Shown piece by piece: positions 43,229-52,722 of a stretch of DNA of 64,000 nucleotides; positions within the stretch are counted from its first letter, which is position 1; each line of letters starts with the position of its first letter. The position numbers were made by a program, and so were the translations under genes. Under the pieces are notes generated by a model. The model made no database searches and had not been told where the DNA came from. It saw only the letters and a program-made list of their open reading frames with translations. This DNA is from Planctomycetota bacterium. GTDB lineage: Bacteria > Planctomycetota > Phycisphaerae > Phycisphaerales > SM1A02. The DNA is taken from contig JAAERN010000009.1 in NCBI GenBank assembly GCA_024230295.1, forward strand, positions 124,001-188,000, in the 5' to 3' direction.

Positions 43229-43807
43229 ATGTCTTTACAGCCTCAGATAACGAGGTGTCTTTGGTGCGGCACGGATCCCCAGTATGTTGCCTACCACGAC
43301 GAGGAGTGGGGAGTCCCGGTTCGGGATGATGTGGCGCTCTTCGAGAAGTTGACGCTGGACACCTTCCAATCCGGATTGTCATGGCTGGTTGTGCTTCGCA
43401 AGCGTGCGGCAATGGTCAGGCGACTTCATCTTCGTGAGCCTGGCAAGTTGGCACGGTGGACACTGGCGAGGAGAGAGCGTGTACTTCAGGATCCCGGCAT
43501 CATCCGGAACCGTTCCAAGGTTGAAGCTGCAGTCAACAATGCCAAATTATTCGTGGAGTTGCAATCACAGGGGCAATCGTTCTCGGAATTGTTGTGGTCA
43601 CATGTGAATGGCAAGACCATCGTGAATCAATGGAAACGCGACGATCAAATTCCTGCGCGCACCCCACAGGGCGATGCTATGGCAAAGCAACTCAAGTCGC
43701 TGGGCTTCAAATGGACGGGTCCGACTGTCTGCTACGCCTTCATGCAGGCGGTTGGCATGGTGAACGATCATCTCGTTTCGTGTCCACGGCATCGGGCGTG
43801 TGGATGA
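43229..43807 (+). CDS. tag: DNA-3-methyladenine glycosylase I
   Basis: 192 residues. Removes 3-methyladenine from DNA. The zinc site is intact: an N-terminal RCLWCG, the histidine of AYHDEEWGVP, and NDHLVSCPRH near the C-terminus (HxxxC). The substrate-pocket segment reads LFEKLTLDTFQSGLSW, with Asp where the Escherichia coli enzyme has the base-contacting Glu38. I believe this substitution occurs in a subset of homologs, but it is worth checking. ATG 43229. Confidence 0.9.
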   Translation: MSLQPQITRCLWCGTDPQYVAYHDEEWGVPVRDDVALFEKLTLDTFQSGLSWLVVLRKRAAMVRRLHLREPGKLARWTLARRERVLQDPGIIRNRSKVEAAVNNAKLFVELQSQGQSFSELLWSHVNGKTIVNQWKRDDQIPARTPQGDAMAKQLKSLGFKWTGPTVCYAFMQAVGMVNDHLVSCPRHRACG

Positions 43808-43879
43808 AAAGGTGAGGCCGATCTGATGTGTGTTGTAATCCCATACAGTCCACTACGTTGGGTGCAGTATGGTGCAGCA

Positions 43880-44872
43880 ATGCTTACTTCGGCTTACATA
43901 AAACCGTTGTGTGTGCCCCTGACCCTGATCGCGGTCGGTGTTGGTGGCTGTGGTCCGTCGCTTTCTCAGAACTTCAAGTCCACGTTGCCGGGCGGGGATA
44001 CGTTTGGTCGGAAGGTCTTTGGTGTGGAGTATGCCGATGCGGCCAAAGTGGTTGTGTTGGATACGACCGGGATTGATTCCGGGGATGTTTTTGATGCCCA
44101 AAGAGAGCGGTTCGATGGGTACTTGAACGAAGGTTTGGTGCCGGTTGGGAAGTCAATATCGCGGGACAAGGGACAAGGGAGGCGGCAGGCGGTGCTGTTG
44201 GCCGCAGTTCATGGAGCGAGTCTTGCGGAGGTGGAAATCAAGGATCCTCTTCCGTATGAGAAGACGATAGAGACGCATGTGCCGACACTCGTCACCGAAT
44301 CAGTTCACATCGACGGCACGACGGACTTTCGGGGCAACATCACTCGCATTGGCTGGGGCCCCGGCACAACCAATGTATGGGTTGATCCGTACTTCATCGA
44401 GTGCCGCCTGTGGGCGAAGCGAGCGTGGCCGCCACTGTTAGGCGTGTACTTCACCGAGGAGATGCGAGCATTTAATGGTTTTCTGACGGTGAGTTCCTGG
44501 TCGACGATGAAGTCGGCTGCAGATCGCTGGCGGCTCCGCCATCCAGATGAGCCAGTTCCGCCCCGAGGTGCCGAGGTGAAACGCATCATTCCAGGAAGCG
44601 CCGCCAAGCGGTATGGACTTCATCGCCGAGACATTCTGGTGATGATCGATGGTCAGCCGATTGCTGATGAGGCGGCGGCGAGAATCGCCATCACCGCGGG
44701 GGCGGGTCGTGAAGTGGAGATCGTGGTCATGCGTCAGTTTGCAAGGGACGCGGACGCCACTGCGTCGGGCTGGGATGTGTCGACACCCAAGAACCCGCTC
44801 TTTCAGGACGGTTCGCCCACTCCTTGGCGTCGATTGGCTCGCCGGATAATTTATCCCATTGTGTCACAATAA
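43880..44872 (+). CDS. Lipoprotein with C-terminal PDZ domain, function unknown
   Basis: 330 residues from ATG 43880 (longer frame to 43826). The N-terminus is a lipobox ending LIAVGVGGC. A middle domain of unknown type is followed by a PDZ-like segment (AEVKRIIPGSAAKRYGLHRRDILVMIDGQ) and then AITAGAGREVEIVVMRQ. No protease triad is visible, so it is a scaffold-type PDZ protein rather than an HtrA enzyme. The central region holds WGPGTTNVWVDPYFIECR, which I do not recognise. Confidence 0.75.
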   Translation: MLTSAYIKPLCVPLTLIAVGVGGCGPSLSQNFKSTLPGGDTFGRKVFGVEYADAAKVVVLDTTGIDSGDVFDAQRERFDGYLNEGLVPVGKSISRDKGQGRRQAVLLAAVHGASLAEVEIKDPLPYEKTIETHVPTLVTESVHIDGTTDFRGNITRIGWGPGTTNVWVDPYFIECRLWAKRAWPPLLGVYFTEEMRAFNGFLTVSSWSTMKSAADRWRLRHPDEPVPPRGAEVKRIIPGSAAKRYGLHRRDILVMIDGQPIADEAAARIAITAGAGREVEIVVMRQFARDADATASGWDVSTPKNPLFQDGSPTPWRRLARRIIYPIVSQ

Positions 44873-44946
44873 GTTGCGAACCCACGGGGCCATAACCTCC
44901 TGTTGGGGCAGCAGATAAATTATCCATCAAGTCGATAGAGGACCGT

Positions 44947-45840
44947 ATGGGCTGGGCGATTGCGATTCACGGCGGTGCGGGGGCGATTCTGGAGTCGCTT
45001 ACGGATTCGCACCGCGCCGCGGTCGAGGAGGCCTTGCCGAAACTCACCGAGGTGGGTGCTGCAATGTTGAAGGCTGGAGCCTGCGCATTGGATGTGGTTG
45101 AGCAGGCCACCGTGGCACTTGAGGAGTGTGAACTTTTCCAGGCGGGACGCGGCTCGGTTCTTTCTGCGGCGGGGACGCACGAACTTGAGGCATCAATCAT
45201 GGACGGCCTCACGGGTAGTGCAGGGGCTGCCTGTGGCCTACGCACCGTTCGAAACCCGGTGTGTCTGGCCCGACAGATACTTGAGCGAACAACGCATGTG
45301 TTCATTGCCGGCCGCGGCGCGGAAGATCTTGCGAAGGCGTGGGATCTTGAACGCGTGCCCAATGAGTGGTTTACGACCGATCGCCGACTCAACCAACTAC
45401 GCCGGCATTTGGCGACGCCGGAGCGCAGTCGTCCGTATCCGGAAACTGTCGGTGCGGTTGCGTGTGATATGGAGGGGCGGGTCGCTGCGGCGACATCGAC
45501 TGGTGGAACGACCGGAAAACTTCCAGGCCGAATCGGCGATGCGCCACTGATCAATGCTGGCACTTGGGCTGACGAGCGAGTTGCAGTTTCGTGTACCGGC
45601 ATCGGTGAAAACTTCGTACGTGCTGGCACCGCTCGCATGGTGGCCGCCCGGGTGGAATTGCTTGGTGAGTCGATTGAACAGGCTTCGGTGGCATGTGTGC
45701 AGTCGATGCCTCCGGAATCGGGAGGTTTGATCGCTGTTGACTGCCATGGCAATGTGAGCCTGCCCTTTACATCTCAGGGCATGTATCGTGGATGGGAGAC
45801 ACAGGCGGGCACTCGCGGCATCGGGATTGGTGCGATATGA
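44947..45840 (+). CDS. iaaA: Isoaspartyl peptidase / L-asparaginase (Ntn hydrolase)
   Basis: 297 residues. Begins AIAIHGGAGAI as the IaaA family does. The autocleavage and nucleophile site is Thr183 in VAAATSTGGTTGK, a direct match to the conserved pattern; the precursor would split into alpha and beta subunits there. Also CTGIGENFVRAGTA. Hydrolyses isoaspartyl dipeptides and asparagine. ATG 44947 follows a 74-base gap after the PDZ lipoprotein gene. Confidence 0.92.
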   Translation: MGWAIAIHGGAGAILESLTDSHRAAVEEALPKLTEVGAAMLKAGACALDVVEQATVALEECELFQAGRGSVLSAAGTHELEASIMDGLTGSAGAACGLRTVRNPVCLARQILERTTHVFIAGRGAEDLAKAWDLERVPNEWFTTDRRLNQLRRHLATPERSRPYPETVGAVACDMEGRVAAATSTGGTTGKLPGRIGDAPLINAGTWADERVAVSCTGIGENFVRAGTARMVAARVELLGESIEQASVACVQSMPPESGGLIAVDCHGNVSLPFTSQGMYRGWETQAGTRGIGIGAI

Positions 45841-45948
45841 CTATTCATGCGTATCATGTGCGTGTTCACTTGCCGGTGGAATGCATTTTGCCATTGTTAT
45901 TATGCTTGCCGAGCAAGGTGTAGTGAGTGATGAGTGAAAGGATTCTGG

Positions 45949-46545
45949 GTGCACCAACCGGGAAAAGGCATTGGCAAGCGAGGATCTCAAACACGTCAGC
46001 GGCTCATCGATTCGATGCTCAGCCTTGTCAATGAGGGGGGTATACCTGCCGCTGCGAGTGTGCGAGCGATTGCGCGCCGCGCGGGTGTTACCGAAGCAGT
46101 GTTGTACCGCTACTTCCCGAACAAAGAGGCAATGTTCCGAGAGGTATGGGATACGGTGCTCGTTCCAATGGTCGACGAGAAGCGACGACTCCTAGAGTGT
46201 GCCACCGGTGATCCGCGAGCGATCCTGCGAGACTGGATCCGCATCACATATGAGCACTTTGATCGCGATCCGGCCGCATTCCACTACGTCTTCTTGAGTG
46301 AAGGAACCGCTGCATGGCGGCAAGATCCGGCCTACGGCGTGCAGGGTGAAATCTTTGGCGAGTGGCTCTCTGGCGTAGTTCAACGAGATGCGTTGGGACC
46401 TCTGCAATACACCCGAGCCAGAGATTACTTTGTTTCATTGCTGCTCTCGGTACCACGTCATGCTCGTGCGGGCGATTTGGATGATCCCGCAGTGGCCCAT
46501 GTTGACGAAACACTCTTCGCAGCATGCCGTTTGTTTGGGTTGTAG
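45949..46545 (+). CDS. TetR/AcrR family transcriptional regulator
   Basis: 198 residues from GTG 45949, preceded by AAAGGA with 6-base spacing; a GTG at 45934 is a weaker alternative. The helix-turn-helix is ASVRAIARRAGVTEAVLYRYF followed by PNKEAMF, the canonical TetR DNA-binding region (residues ~15-60). The ligand domain is unremarkable, with CHCR-free sequence. Whether it controls the RND operon 3.7 kb away, a natural guess for a TetR protein, cannot be read here. Confidence 0.88.
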   Translation: MHQPGKGIGKRGSQTRQRLIDSMLSLVNEGGIPAAASVRAIARRAGVTEAVLYRYFPNKEAMFREVWDTVLVPMVDEKRRLLECATGDPRAILRDWIRITYEHFDRDPAAFHYVFLSEGTAAWRQDPAYGVQGEIFGEWLSGVVQRDALGPLQYTRARDYFVSLLLSVPRHARAGDLDDPAVAHVDETLFAACRLFGL

Positions 46546-46599
46546 TTACCGTATCCCGTGAGCTAGCAGCCTAATGTGTGCTACGGAGGAGGATGCCCT

Positions 46600-47097
46600 G
46601 TGAGTCGAACGCTCCTCTTGATGCGCCATGCCACGCCAATGCTGGCCAGTGGGCTCGCTGATCATGAGCGACCACTCAATCCGCAGGGCGAAGCGACTGC
46701 TCCACGGATGGGGCGATGGCTGGTGGCGCAGCGAGAACAGCCCGACGCGATTATTGCCTCGACGGCCACTCGCGCTCGCCGCACAGCCGAGTTGGTGTCC
46801 GCAGAACTGAATCACGCGCCGGCGGTCACGACCGTCGATTCGTTGTATCTGCCGTCTGTGGAGGAGATTATCGAGGTCGTTGCCTGCCAGGGAGGAGCTG
46901 CGGGCCGTTTGCTCGTGGTGTGCCACAACCCCGGGATATCAGAGGCAGTTCATGCACTTGCGGGCATGGACGAATACATGTCGACCGCAACGGTCGCTGT
47001 GCTCGACTTCGAAATCGATGTGTGGTCAGATCTGCTCGTGTCTCCCCGCGGCCTACTTCGGCATGTGTGGCGAGCAGGGGAGCTCCCTGCGGAGTGA
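46600..47097 (+). CDS. Histidine phosphatase family protein (SixA-like)
   Basis: 165 residues from GTG 46600 with GGAGGAGG seven bases upstream. The RHG motif is LLLMRHATP (His10), then ASTATRARRTAEL and the second histidine in VVCHNPGISEAVHAL. This is the short SixA form of the phosphoglycerate-mutase superfamily, which dephosphorylates phosphohistidine or small phosphates; the target is unknown. It is 54 bases after the TetR gene and may share its transcript. Confidence 0.87.
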   Translation: MSRTLLLMRHATPMLASGLADHERPLNPQGEATAPRMGRWLVAQREQPDAIIASTATRARRTAELVSAELNHAPAVTTVDSLYLPSVEEIIEVVACQGGAAGRLLVVCHNPGISEAVHALAGMDEYMSTATVAVLDFEIDVWSDLLVSPRGLLRHVWRAGELPAE

Positions 47098-47123
47098 CGG
47101 CGAAAATCGGAGTATCACCGACT

Positions 47124-48137
47124 TTACTTGTAGTACTTGAGATACCAGTCAACGAAGTTGGAGACACCGGTTTCGATTGACGTGCTTGGCTTGTAACCGA
47201 GATCGTGTTCGAGATCGGTCGTGTCGGCCCAGGTTGCCAGAACGTCACCAGGCTGCATCGGCAGCATGTTCTTCTCGGCGGTTCGGCCGAGCTTCTCCTC
47301 GAGCACTTCAATAAATTGCATGAGCTTGACCGGCAATCCGTTTCCGATGTTGTAGACCTTCCACGGGACGTTGCTGGTGCATGGATCGGGTGACTCGGTG
47401 TCGTATGTGGAGTCCGAAGTGGGGACCCGGTCGGTGGCGCGGATGACACCTTCGACGATGTCATCGATGTACGTAAAGTCGCGCTCGTGGTTGCCGTGGT
47501 TATAGATGTCGATGGGCCGACCTTCGAGTATTGCCTTCGTGAATTTGAAAAGGGCCATGTCTGGCCGACCCATGGGTCCATAGACCGTGAAAAACCGTAG
47601 CCCCGTACAGGGAAGCCCGAACAGATTGGAATAGGAGTGCGCCATCAATTCGTTGGCGCGTTTCGATGCCGCATAGAACGTCATCGGGTGATCGCCCCCA
47701 CGGTGTGTGGAGAATGGCATTGCTGTATCGCTTCCAAAGACCGATGAGGTCGAGGCATACACGAGATGTTCTATTTCGTTGTGCCGGCATCCCTCAAGCA
47801 CGTTGAGTGTGCCAACCAGATTGGACTGGCAGTAGGTGTGGGGATCTTCAATGGAATAGCGAACGCCGGCTTGCGCACCAAGATGAATTACTCGGTCAAT
47901 CTCATTGTCCGCGAAGAGCCGCTCCATGGCGGCTCGATCGGACAGATCCGCCTTGATGAAAGTGAACTGCTCATCGGGGGCGTGCTCGCCGATGAAGTCC
48001 AAGCGAGCTTGCTTGAGCGCGGGGTCGTAGTAGGCGTTCAGATTGTCCAGACCCAGCACCGTGTCTCCTCGCTCAAGAAGGCGAAGGGCGGTGAAGGAAC
48101 CAATGAATCCGGCAGCACCGGTGACAAGGACATGCAT
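47124..48137 (-). CDS. NAD-dependent epimerase, UDP-glucuronate 4-epimerase type
   Basis: 337 residues of the extended SDR family. The NAD motif is GAAGFIG at the start, then GLDNLNAYYDPALKQ, a signature of UDP-glucuronate C4-epimerases. The catalytic YxxxK is in FYAASKRAN, with the Ser in YASTSSVFG. Makes UDP-galacturonate, a precursor of acidic glycans, if the type call holds. ATG 48137; the longer frame to 48656 is antisense to the glycosyltransferase gene. Divergent from that gene, which starts the locus of three GT4 genes. Confidence 0.9.
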   Translation of the reverse strand: MHVLVTGAAGFIGSFTALRLLERGDTVLGLDNLNAYYDPALKQARLDFIGEHAPDEQFTFIKADLSDRAAMERLFADNEIDRVIHLGAQAGVRYSIEDPHTYCQSNLVGTLNVLEGCRHNEIEHLVYASTSSVFGSDTAMPFSTHRGGDHPMTFYAASKRANELMAHSYSNLFGLPCTGLRFFTVYGPMGRPDMALFKFTKAILEGRPIDIYNHGNHERDFTYIDDIVEGVIRATDRVPTSDSTYDTESPDPCTSNVPWKVYNIGNGLPVKLMQFIEVLEEKLGRTAEKNMLPMQPGDVLATWADTTDLEHDLGYKPSTSIETGVSNFVDWYLKYYK

Positions 48138-48223
48138 AGCGGTCTCCAGATACAGGATCCTACCGGCTCCAAGTCGGTTCAGTATCGGGGACTGGACGGG
48201 GCGGCCTGTTAGGATCGTCGCTT

Positions 48224-49327
48224 GTGAGGGTTGCCTTTCTGACAGGTTCATTGCGGACTGGTGGTGCCGAGCGGATGCACGCGCTTCTGGCTCGCAGTTT
48301 CCTTGAACACGGCCACGATCCGCTGTTCTGGACGATTGACGCCGCTGGAGACACGCACCAGAACCTTGAGATTTTGAACGGGATTCCCCGAAACTCGATT
48401 CTTCGGCAAAGACTCCCTGGCCCGGCCCGGCTGGCTCAATTGCTGCGTGCATGGCGACCTCTTCGCCGATTGATCGGCGAACTGCAGCCGGATGTGGTGT
48501 ATGCATCGCTTGACTGGGCGAATTGGCTGGCTGTCCGGGCGTCCGTCGGAATGGCGGTGCCGGTTGTGATCGGTATTCCGGGCGGAGTGGGACCCATTGG
48601 ATGGAAGCGCCGCATTCCCGATCGGCTCTTGGCTCGAGAATCGCCACCGGCCGCAATGGCTGCCTATTCTCGCGATGGGTTGAAGGCGATGCGGAGCAAG
48701 GGGATTGGGGCCGGCATCGAGCGAATCATCCCGCCAGGGATTGACTGTGACCGATTCACATCTTGCGCCGAGAAGTCGGCGTGCATTCGCGCAGAACTCA
48801 ACATCCCTTCTGGCGGTGTGTTGGTAGGGCATGTTGGTCGGTTGCATCCAGTCAAGGATCATCCACTGTTGCTGCACGCCTTCTCAAAGCTGCCCGGACA
48901 GGCATACCTGCTCTGTGTTGGTCATGGCGATCAAAAGTACGCGACATTCCTCCGCAAACTTGCGGAGCAACTTGGCGTAGCAGACCGTGTTCAATGGTGG
49001 CCACATCGCGACGACATGCCCTCCATCTATAGTGCTCTGGACATCCTTGTGATGCCCAGCATCTCGGAGGGTGGACCGCTTGTGGTCGCCGAAGCGATGG
49101 CTTGCGGTACGCCATGTATCACATCAGCGGTTGGGGCCGGTCCGGAATTCGTGGGCGATCTCGGCATCGTTCTGAATCGGCGGACCGAGGATGCCATCGC
49201 CGAGGCCATTTTGAGTCTCCTGGAGTCACCGCCTCCCACCAGAGCTTGCAGGCAGAGAATGCTCGAACACTTCACCCTCTCGCATATGACCAACGCAACT
49301 ATCGGGCTTCTCGAACAGATTGTCTGA
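48224..49327 (+). CDS. Glycosyltransferase family 4 (GT-B) protein
   Basis: 367 residues, GTG start with AGGATCG upstream. GT4 features are an N-terminal TGSLRTGGAER, GRLHPVKDHPLLLHA in the C-terminal Rossmann half, and the E-x7-E nucleotide-sugar motif PSISEGGPLVVAEAMACG. Adds a sugar from a nucleotide donor to the growing surface glycan, likely in the cytoplasm. First of three adjacent GT4 genes. Confidence 0.88.
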   Translation: MRVAFLTGSLRTGGAERMHALLARSFLEHGHDPLFWTIDAAGDTHQNLEILNGIPRNSILRQRLPGPARLAQLLRAWRPLRRLIGELQPDVVYASLDWANWLAVRASVGMAVPVVIGIPGGVGPIGWKRRIPDRLLARESPPAAMAAYSRDGLKAMRSKGIGAGIERIIPPGIDCDRFTSCAEKSACIRAELNIPSGGVLVGHVGRLHPVKDHPLLLHAFSKLPGQAYLLCVGHGDQKYATFLRKLAEQLGVADRVQWWPHRDDMPSIYSALDILVMPSISEGGPLVVAEAMACGTPCITSAVGAGPEFVGDLGIVLNRRTEDAIAEAILSLLESPPPTRACRQRMLEHFTLSHMTNATIGLLEQIV

Positions 49328-49350
49328 TACGCGGGTATGCTCATCCAATC

Positions 49351-50490
49351 ATGATCCGCGTCCTGCATGTCATCACCGAACTTCGCAGGGGCGGGGCGGA
49401 GCTATCGCTACTCGGACTTCTTGAGTCGCAAGACTCTGCTGCGTTCGAACACCAAGTCGTTGCCATCGGTGAAGATGGGCCTGTGGGCGACCAGATTCGC
49501 GCACTTGGGATCAAGGTTGCAGCCCTTGGCGTCAAGGCACCGTTTGGCGGAGTTCGAGGCATCATGAGGCTCCGGCGCATGGTCAGCCAGTGGAATCCTG
49601 ACGTTGTTCAGGGATGGATGTACCACGGCAACCTCGCTACGCGACTTGCGTTGATCGGCAAGGCCGCTCCGCCACCGATTGTTTGGAATGTGCGGCATTC
49701 TTTGTCCGACATCAAACGCGAGAAGTGGCTGACACGCCGGGTCATCCGAGCAGGGGCGAGATTCTCTAGCGGAGTGTCGGCCACCATCTGGAACTCGGCA
49801 ATGAGTCGAACGCAACACGAGGCAATCGGATTTCACGCACAGCGGCACGTTGTTGTGCACAATGGCATCGACACTGATCGAGTGCAATCAGGTGTGGAGG
49901 CAAGAGCACGTACTCGTAGCGCATGGGGCATCTCTGAGAAGTCTCGGGTCGTTGGGTCGATTGCGAGATTCCATCCAATGAAGGGACATCGTTCGTTGGC
50001 CGAAGCGGTGGGACAACTCAGCGATCGAGGTATGGACGTGTACTTGGCATTGGCCGGGCGTGGGTGCGAGCCCGGAGGCCCGGCCGAGTCGGCGATCTGT
50101 GACGTGCCTAGCGTGATGGACAAAGTGCGGTTTTTAGGTGAATTGGAGAATCCAAGCAACGCCTACTCGGGATTCGACGTCTTTGTCACACCATCTGGTT
50201 GGGGTGAGTCATTTCCCAATGCGCTCGTTGAAGCGATGGCCAGTGGCGTGCCGTGTGTTGCCACGCGGCTGGGTGCTGTACCCGAGATCATTGATGACGA
50301 CGGGTTCATTGTTCCCCCAGATGATCCCGGTGCGCTGGCACCAGTGATAGAGCAAGTACTCTCGCTCTCAGAGCCGCAGAGGCAGTCCATGGTGGCAAGG
50401 GGCCGTGATCGCGTGCTTCGGGAGTACTGCCGGAAAAAATGCACCGAGCAGTACGAGCGGATGTGGAGTGATCTTGGAGCGAAGCACTGA
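49351..50490 (+). CDS. Glycosyltransferase family 4 (GT-B) protein
   Basis: 379 residues from ATG 49351 (the longer frame lies in the previous gene). HVITELRRGGAELSL near the start and PSGWGESFPNALVEAMASG in the E-x7-E region mark GT4. Donor and acceptor cannot be predicted. It overlaps the next gene by one base (TGATG). Confidence 0.88.
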   Translation: MIRVLHVITELRRGGAELSLLGLLESQDSAAFEHQVVAIGEDGPVGDQIRALGIKVAALGVKAPFGGVRGIMRLRRMVSQWNPDVVQGWMYHGNLATRLALIGKAAPPPIVWNVRHSLSDIKREKWLTRRVIRAGARFSSGVSATIWNSAMSRTQHEAIGFHAQRHVVVHNGIDTDRVQSGVEARARTRSAWGISEKSRVVGSIARFHPMKGHRSLAEAVGQLSDRGMDVYLALAGRGCEPGGPAESAICDVPSVMDKVRFLGELENPSNAYSGFDVFVTPSGWGESFPNALVEAMASGVPCVATRLGAVPEIIDDDGFIVPPDDPGALAPVIEQVLSLSEPQRQSMVARGRDRVLREYCRKKCTEQYERMWSDLGAKH

Positions 50491-51587
50491 TGGGCAAGAT
50501 TGTTCTGCTGTCAGGGTTTGCTTCGGGCCTTCTCTACTTTCGGTTGCCGCTGCTCCGTGGCCTGGTTGCTGCCGGGCATGAGGTGATCGCGGCTGCCCCG
50601 GAAGAAGATGCTCGTGTTGCTCCAGTACTGAAAGAGATCGGTGTTGGATGGCGACCGATCGAGTTTGATCGAAACCGTGTTCGCCCAATTCGCGATTTGC
50701 GGTTTCTCCGGGACATACGAAATCTCATCCAGGAGACGGCGCCGGACCGACTTCTTTGTGCCATGTTGAAGCCGAACATCTACGGTGGCTGGGCTGCAAG
50801 GTCGGAAGGAGTTCCCTCGGCAGCCATGGTGACTGGGCTCGGCACGGTATTTATGAATCCGGGTTGGCGCCGATCCGTGGCTGCTCGAATGTTGCGGCGA
50901 GCATGCAGACATCATGACATCGTTTTCGTTCAGAACCCCGAAGATCGGCGAGACCTCCTGGACGGGAGGGTTGTTGAGGATGCCTCTAAGATCGTGCAGA
51001 CAGCAGGAGAGGGAATCGATCTAAACGCATTTCCGTTGGCGCCGCTCCCTGACCGCCCCGTGTTTCTCATGTTGTCACGACTTTTGGAGGCCAAGGGTGT
51101 GCGTGAGTACCTTGCTGCCGCCGCGAAGTTACGCCAGAGCTGCCCCGACGCGACAGTGCAACTGGCTGGCATCGAAGATCCGGCAAGCGGCGGTGTTCCG
51201 GTTGCAGAGGTGCGGGCTGCAGAAGCCCGCGGCGAGGTCGAGTACCTCGGATTCGTCGAAGATGTTCAGGCGGCAATCGCCGCCTGCAGCGTGTGTGTAC
51301 TTCCAAGTTGGTACGAAGGGACGCCGCACAGTCTGTTAGAGGGAATGGCGATGGGGCGTCCGATCATTGCAACGGATGTGCGAGGATGTCGCGAGACAGT
51401 TGTGGATCAAGAGACGGGATTGCTCGTGCCGGTGCGTGATCCGGATGCGCTTGCTGGTGCGATGGAACGACTCGCGCTCGATGCGGAGCTGCGGGCGTCG
51501 ATGGGATCCGCGGGGAGGAGGTTGGCCGAGGGTCGATTTTCTGCTGAAGTCGTGGTGCGGGAGATGCTCAGCGCTCTTCAGTTATGA
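50490..51587 (+). CDS. Glycosyltransferase family 4 (GT-B) protein
   Basis: 365 residues. Begins GKIVLLSGFASGLLYFRLPLL and has the donor motif PSWYEGTPHSLLEGMAMG. Similar to WcaI/WbuB-type or PssF-like transferases adding a sugar early in assembly, but the subgroup is not certain. The ATG overlaps the TGA of the previous gene; the end overlaps the convergent CapD gene by 20 bases. Confidence 0.86.
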   Translation: MGKIVLLSGFASGLLYFRLPLLRGLVAAGHEVIAAAPEEDARVAPVLKEIGVGWRPIEFDRNRVRPIRDLRFLRDIRNLIQETAPDRLLCAMLKPNIYGGWAARSEGVPSAAMVTGLGTVFMNPGWRRSVAARMLRRACRHHDIVFVQNPEDRRDLLDGRVVEDASKIVQTAGEGIDLNAFPLAPLPDRPVFLMLSRLLEAKGVREYLAAAAKLRQSCPDATVQLAGIEDPASGGVPVAEVRAAEARGEVEYLGFVEDVQAAIAACSVCVLPSWYEGTPHSLLEGMAMGRPIIATDVRGCRETVVDQETGLLVPVRDPDALAGAMERLALDAELRASMGSAGRRLAEGRFSAEVVVREMLSALQL

Positions 51588-52722
51588 CGGCGCCCATTGG
51601 ATCTTGCGGAGCGTGATAGTCCTCAACGGCACAGGCAAGGACACGGTAGGCGGCGTCTACATTACACGTGTTACACGCGTGCTCTAATTCATCGAGCCAA
51701 CCGTCAATCTGCTGACGTGGTGGTGTTGTTTCAATCGTCTGCATGATTCGGGGGTGCGATGTGGCGGAAGTGATCCCGTCGATGCAGAGTTCCTCGTGCA
51801 TTTTCTCTCCTGGCCGGAGCCCGACAGAGGCGATCTCGCCCGGGGTATCGTCACACTGATCGCCGCGAGAGAGAAGGAGCATGCGCCTCGCCAGATCGAG
51901 GATGCGAACAGGTTCACCCATATCAAGGACAAAGGTCTCGCCGCCGCGGGCCATCGCGCCTGCTTGAATGACCAACTGGGCTGCTTCTTCGGAGGTCATG
52001 AAGAAGCGGGTAGCTTCGGCGTGTGTGAGCGTGAGTGGAGCACCGGCGAGAATCTGCTTGTGGAAAATGGGCACGACGCTGCCACTGGAACCGAGCACAT
52101 TTCCGAACCTTACAATCGCGAACGCTGTGTCATGTGTGTTTCCGCGATCAAGGGAGATCGAATGGACGGCCAACTCGGCCATGCGTTTGGAAGCGCCCAT
52201 GACACCAGCAGGCCGAACTGCCTTGTCGGTGGAGATCAATACGAAGGCATGCACTCCAGCCTTGGCTGAAGATCTCGCGATGGTGCGCGTACCCAGGGTG
52301 TTGTTGGTGAGACCTTCGATCGGCGTCGCTTCAACAAGCGGCACATGTTTATCAGCGGCTGCGTGGTACACGATGTCAACTGGATGTGCTGTGAAAGCCC
52401 GGTCAAGAGTTGGTTGATCGCCTGCCGAGCCGACGATTGTGGAAATCTTGGCGGCTTGGCCTTTGAGTTCATGCGCCGATTCATCAAGCGTCTGTCGACA
52501 GCGGTCCAGCAGTATCAGGGCCCTTGGCTCGTACGGCACAAGTTGGCGACCAAGTTCACGTCCGATTGATCCGCCAGCGCCCGTAATCAGAATGGTGCGG
52601 CCGGTCGTGCTTTGTCGGAGCAGGTCGTCAAGCGGCGGAATTGGATCACGGTCAAGCAGATGAGCCATCCATGGTGGCCGCTGACTGGACGCACTCGTCT
52701 TGGGATGGTTGGTATCACTCAC
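51568..52722 (-). CDS. CapD/FlaA1-type nucleotide-sugar 4,6-dehydratase, soluble form
   Basis: 384 residues. It corresponds to the catalytic half of WbpM/CapD proteins: the NAD motif GAGGSIG (residues 48-54), VYHAAADKHVP, then the active site ISTDKAVRPAGVMGASKRMAE, where the usual Tyr of YxxxK is replaced by Met as in the CapD/FlaA1 group. The membrane-spanning N-terminal half of WbpM is missing; only a short Pro-rich lead remains. Converts UDP-GlcNAc to a 4-keto-6-deoxy sugar for the aminotransferase encoded next to it. Overlaps both neighbours: 20 bases with a convergent glycosyltransferase gene and 4 bases with the DegT gene. Confidence 0.88.
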   Translation of the reverse strand: MSDTNHPKTSASSQRPPWMAHLLDRDPIPPLDDLLRQSTTGRTILITGAGGSIGRELGRQLVPYEPRALILLDRCRQTLDESAHELKGQAAKISTIVGSAGDQPTLDRAFTAHPVDIVYHAAADKHVPLVEATPIEGLTNNTLGTRTIARSSAKAGVHAFVLISTDKAVRPAGVMGASKRMAELAVHSISLDRGNTHDTAFAIVRFGNVLGSSGSVVPIFHKQILAGAPLTLTHAEATRFFMTSEEAAQLVIQAGAMARGGETFVLDMGEPVRILDLARRMLLLSRGDQCDDTPGEIASVGLRPGEKMHEELCIDGITSATSHPRIMQTIETTPPRQQIDGWLDELEHACNTCNVDAAYRVLACAVEDYHAPQDPMGAVITEER

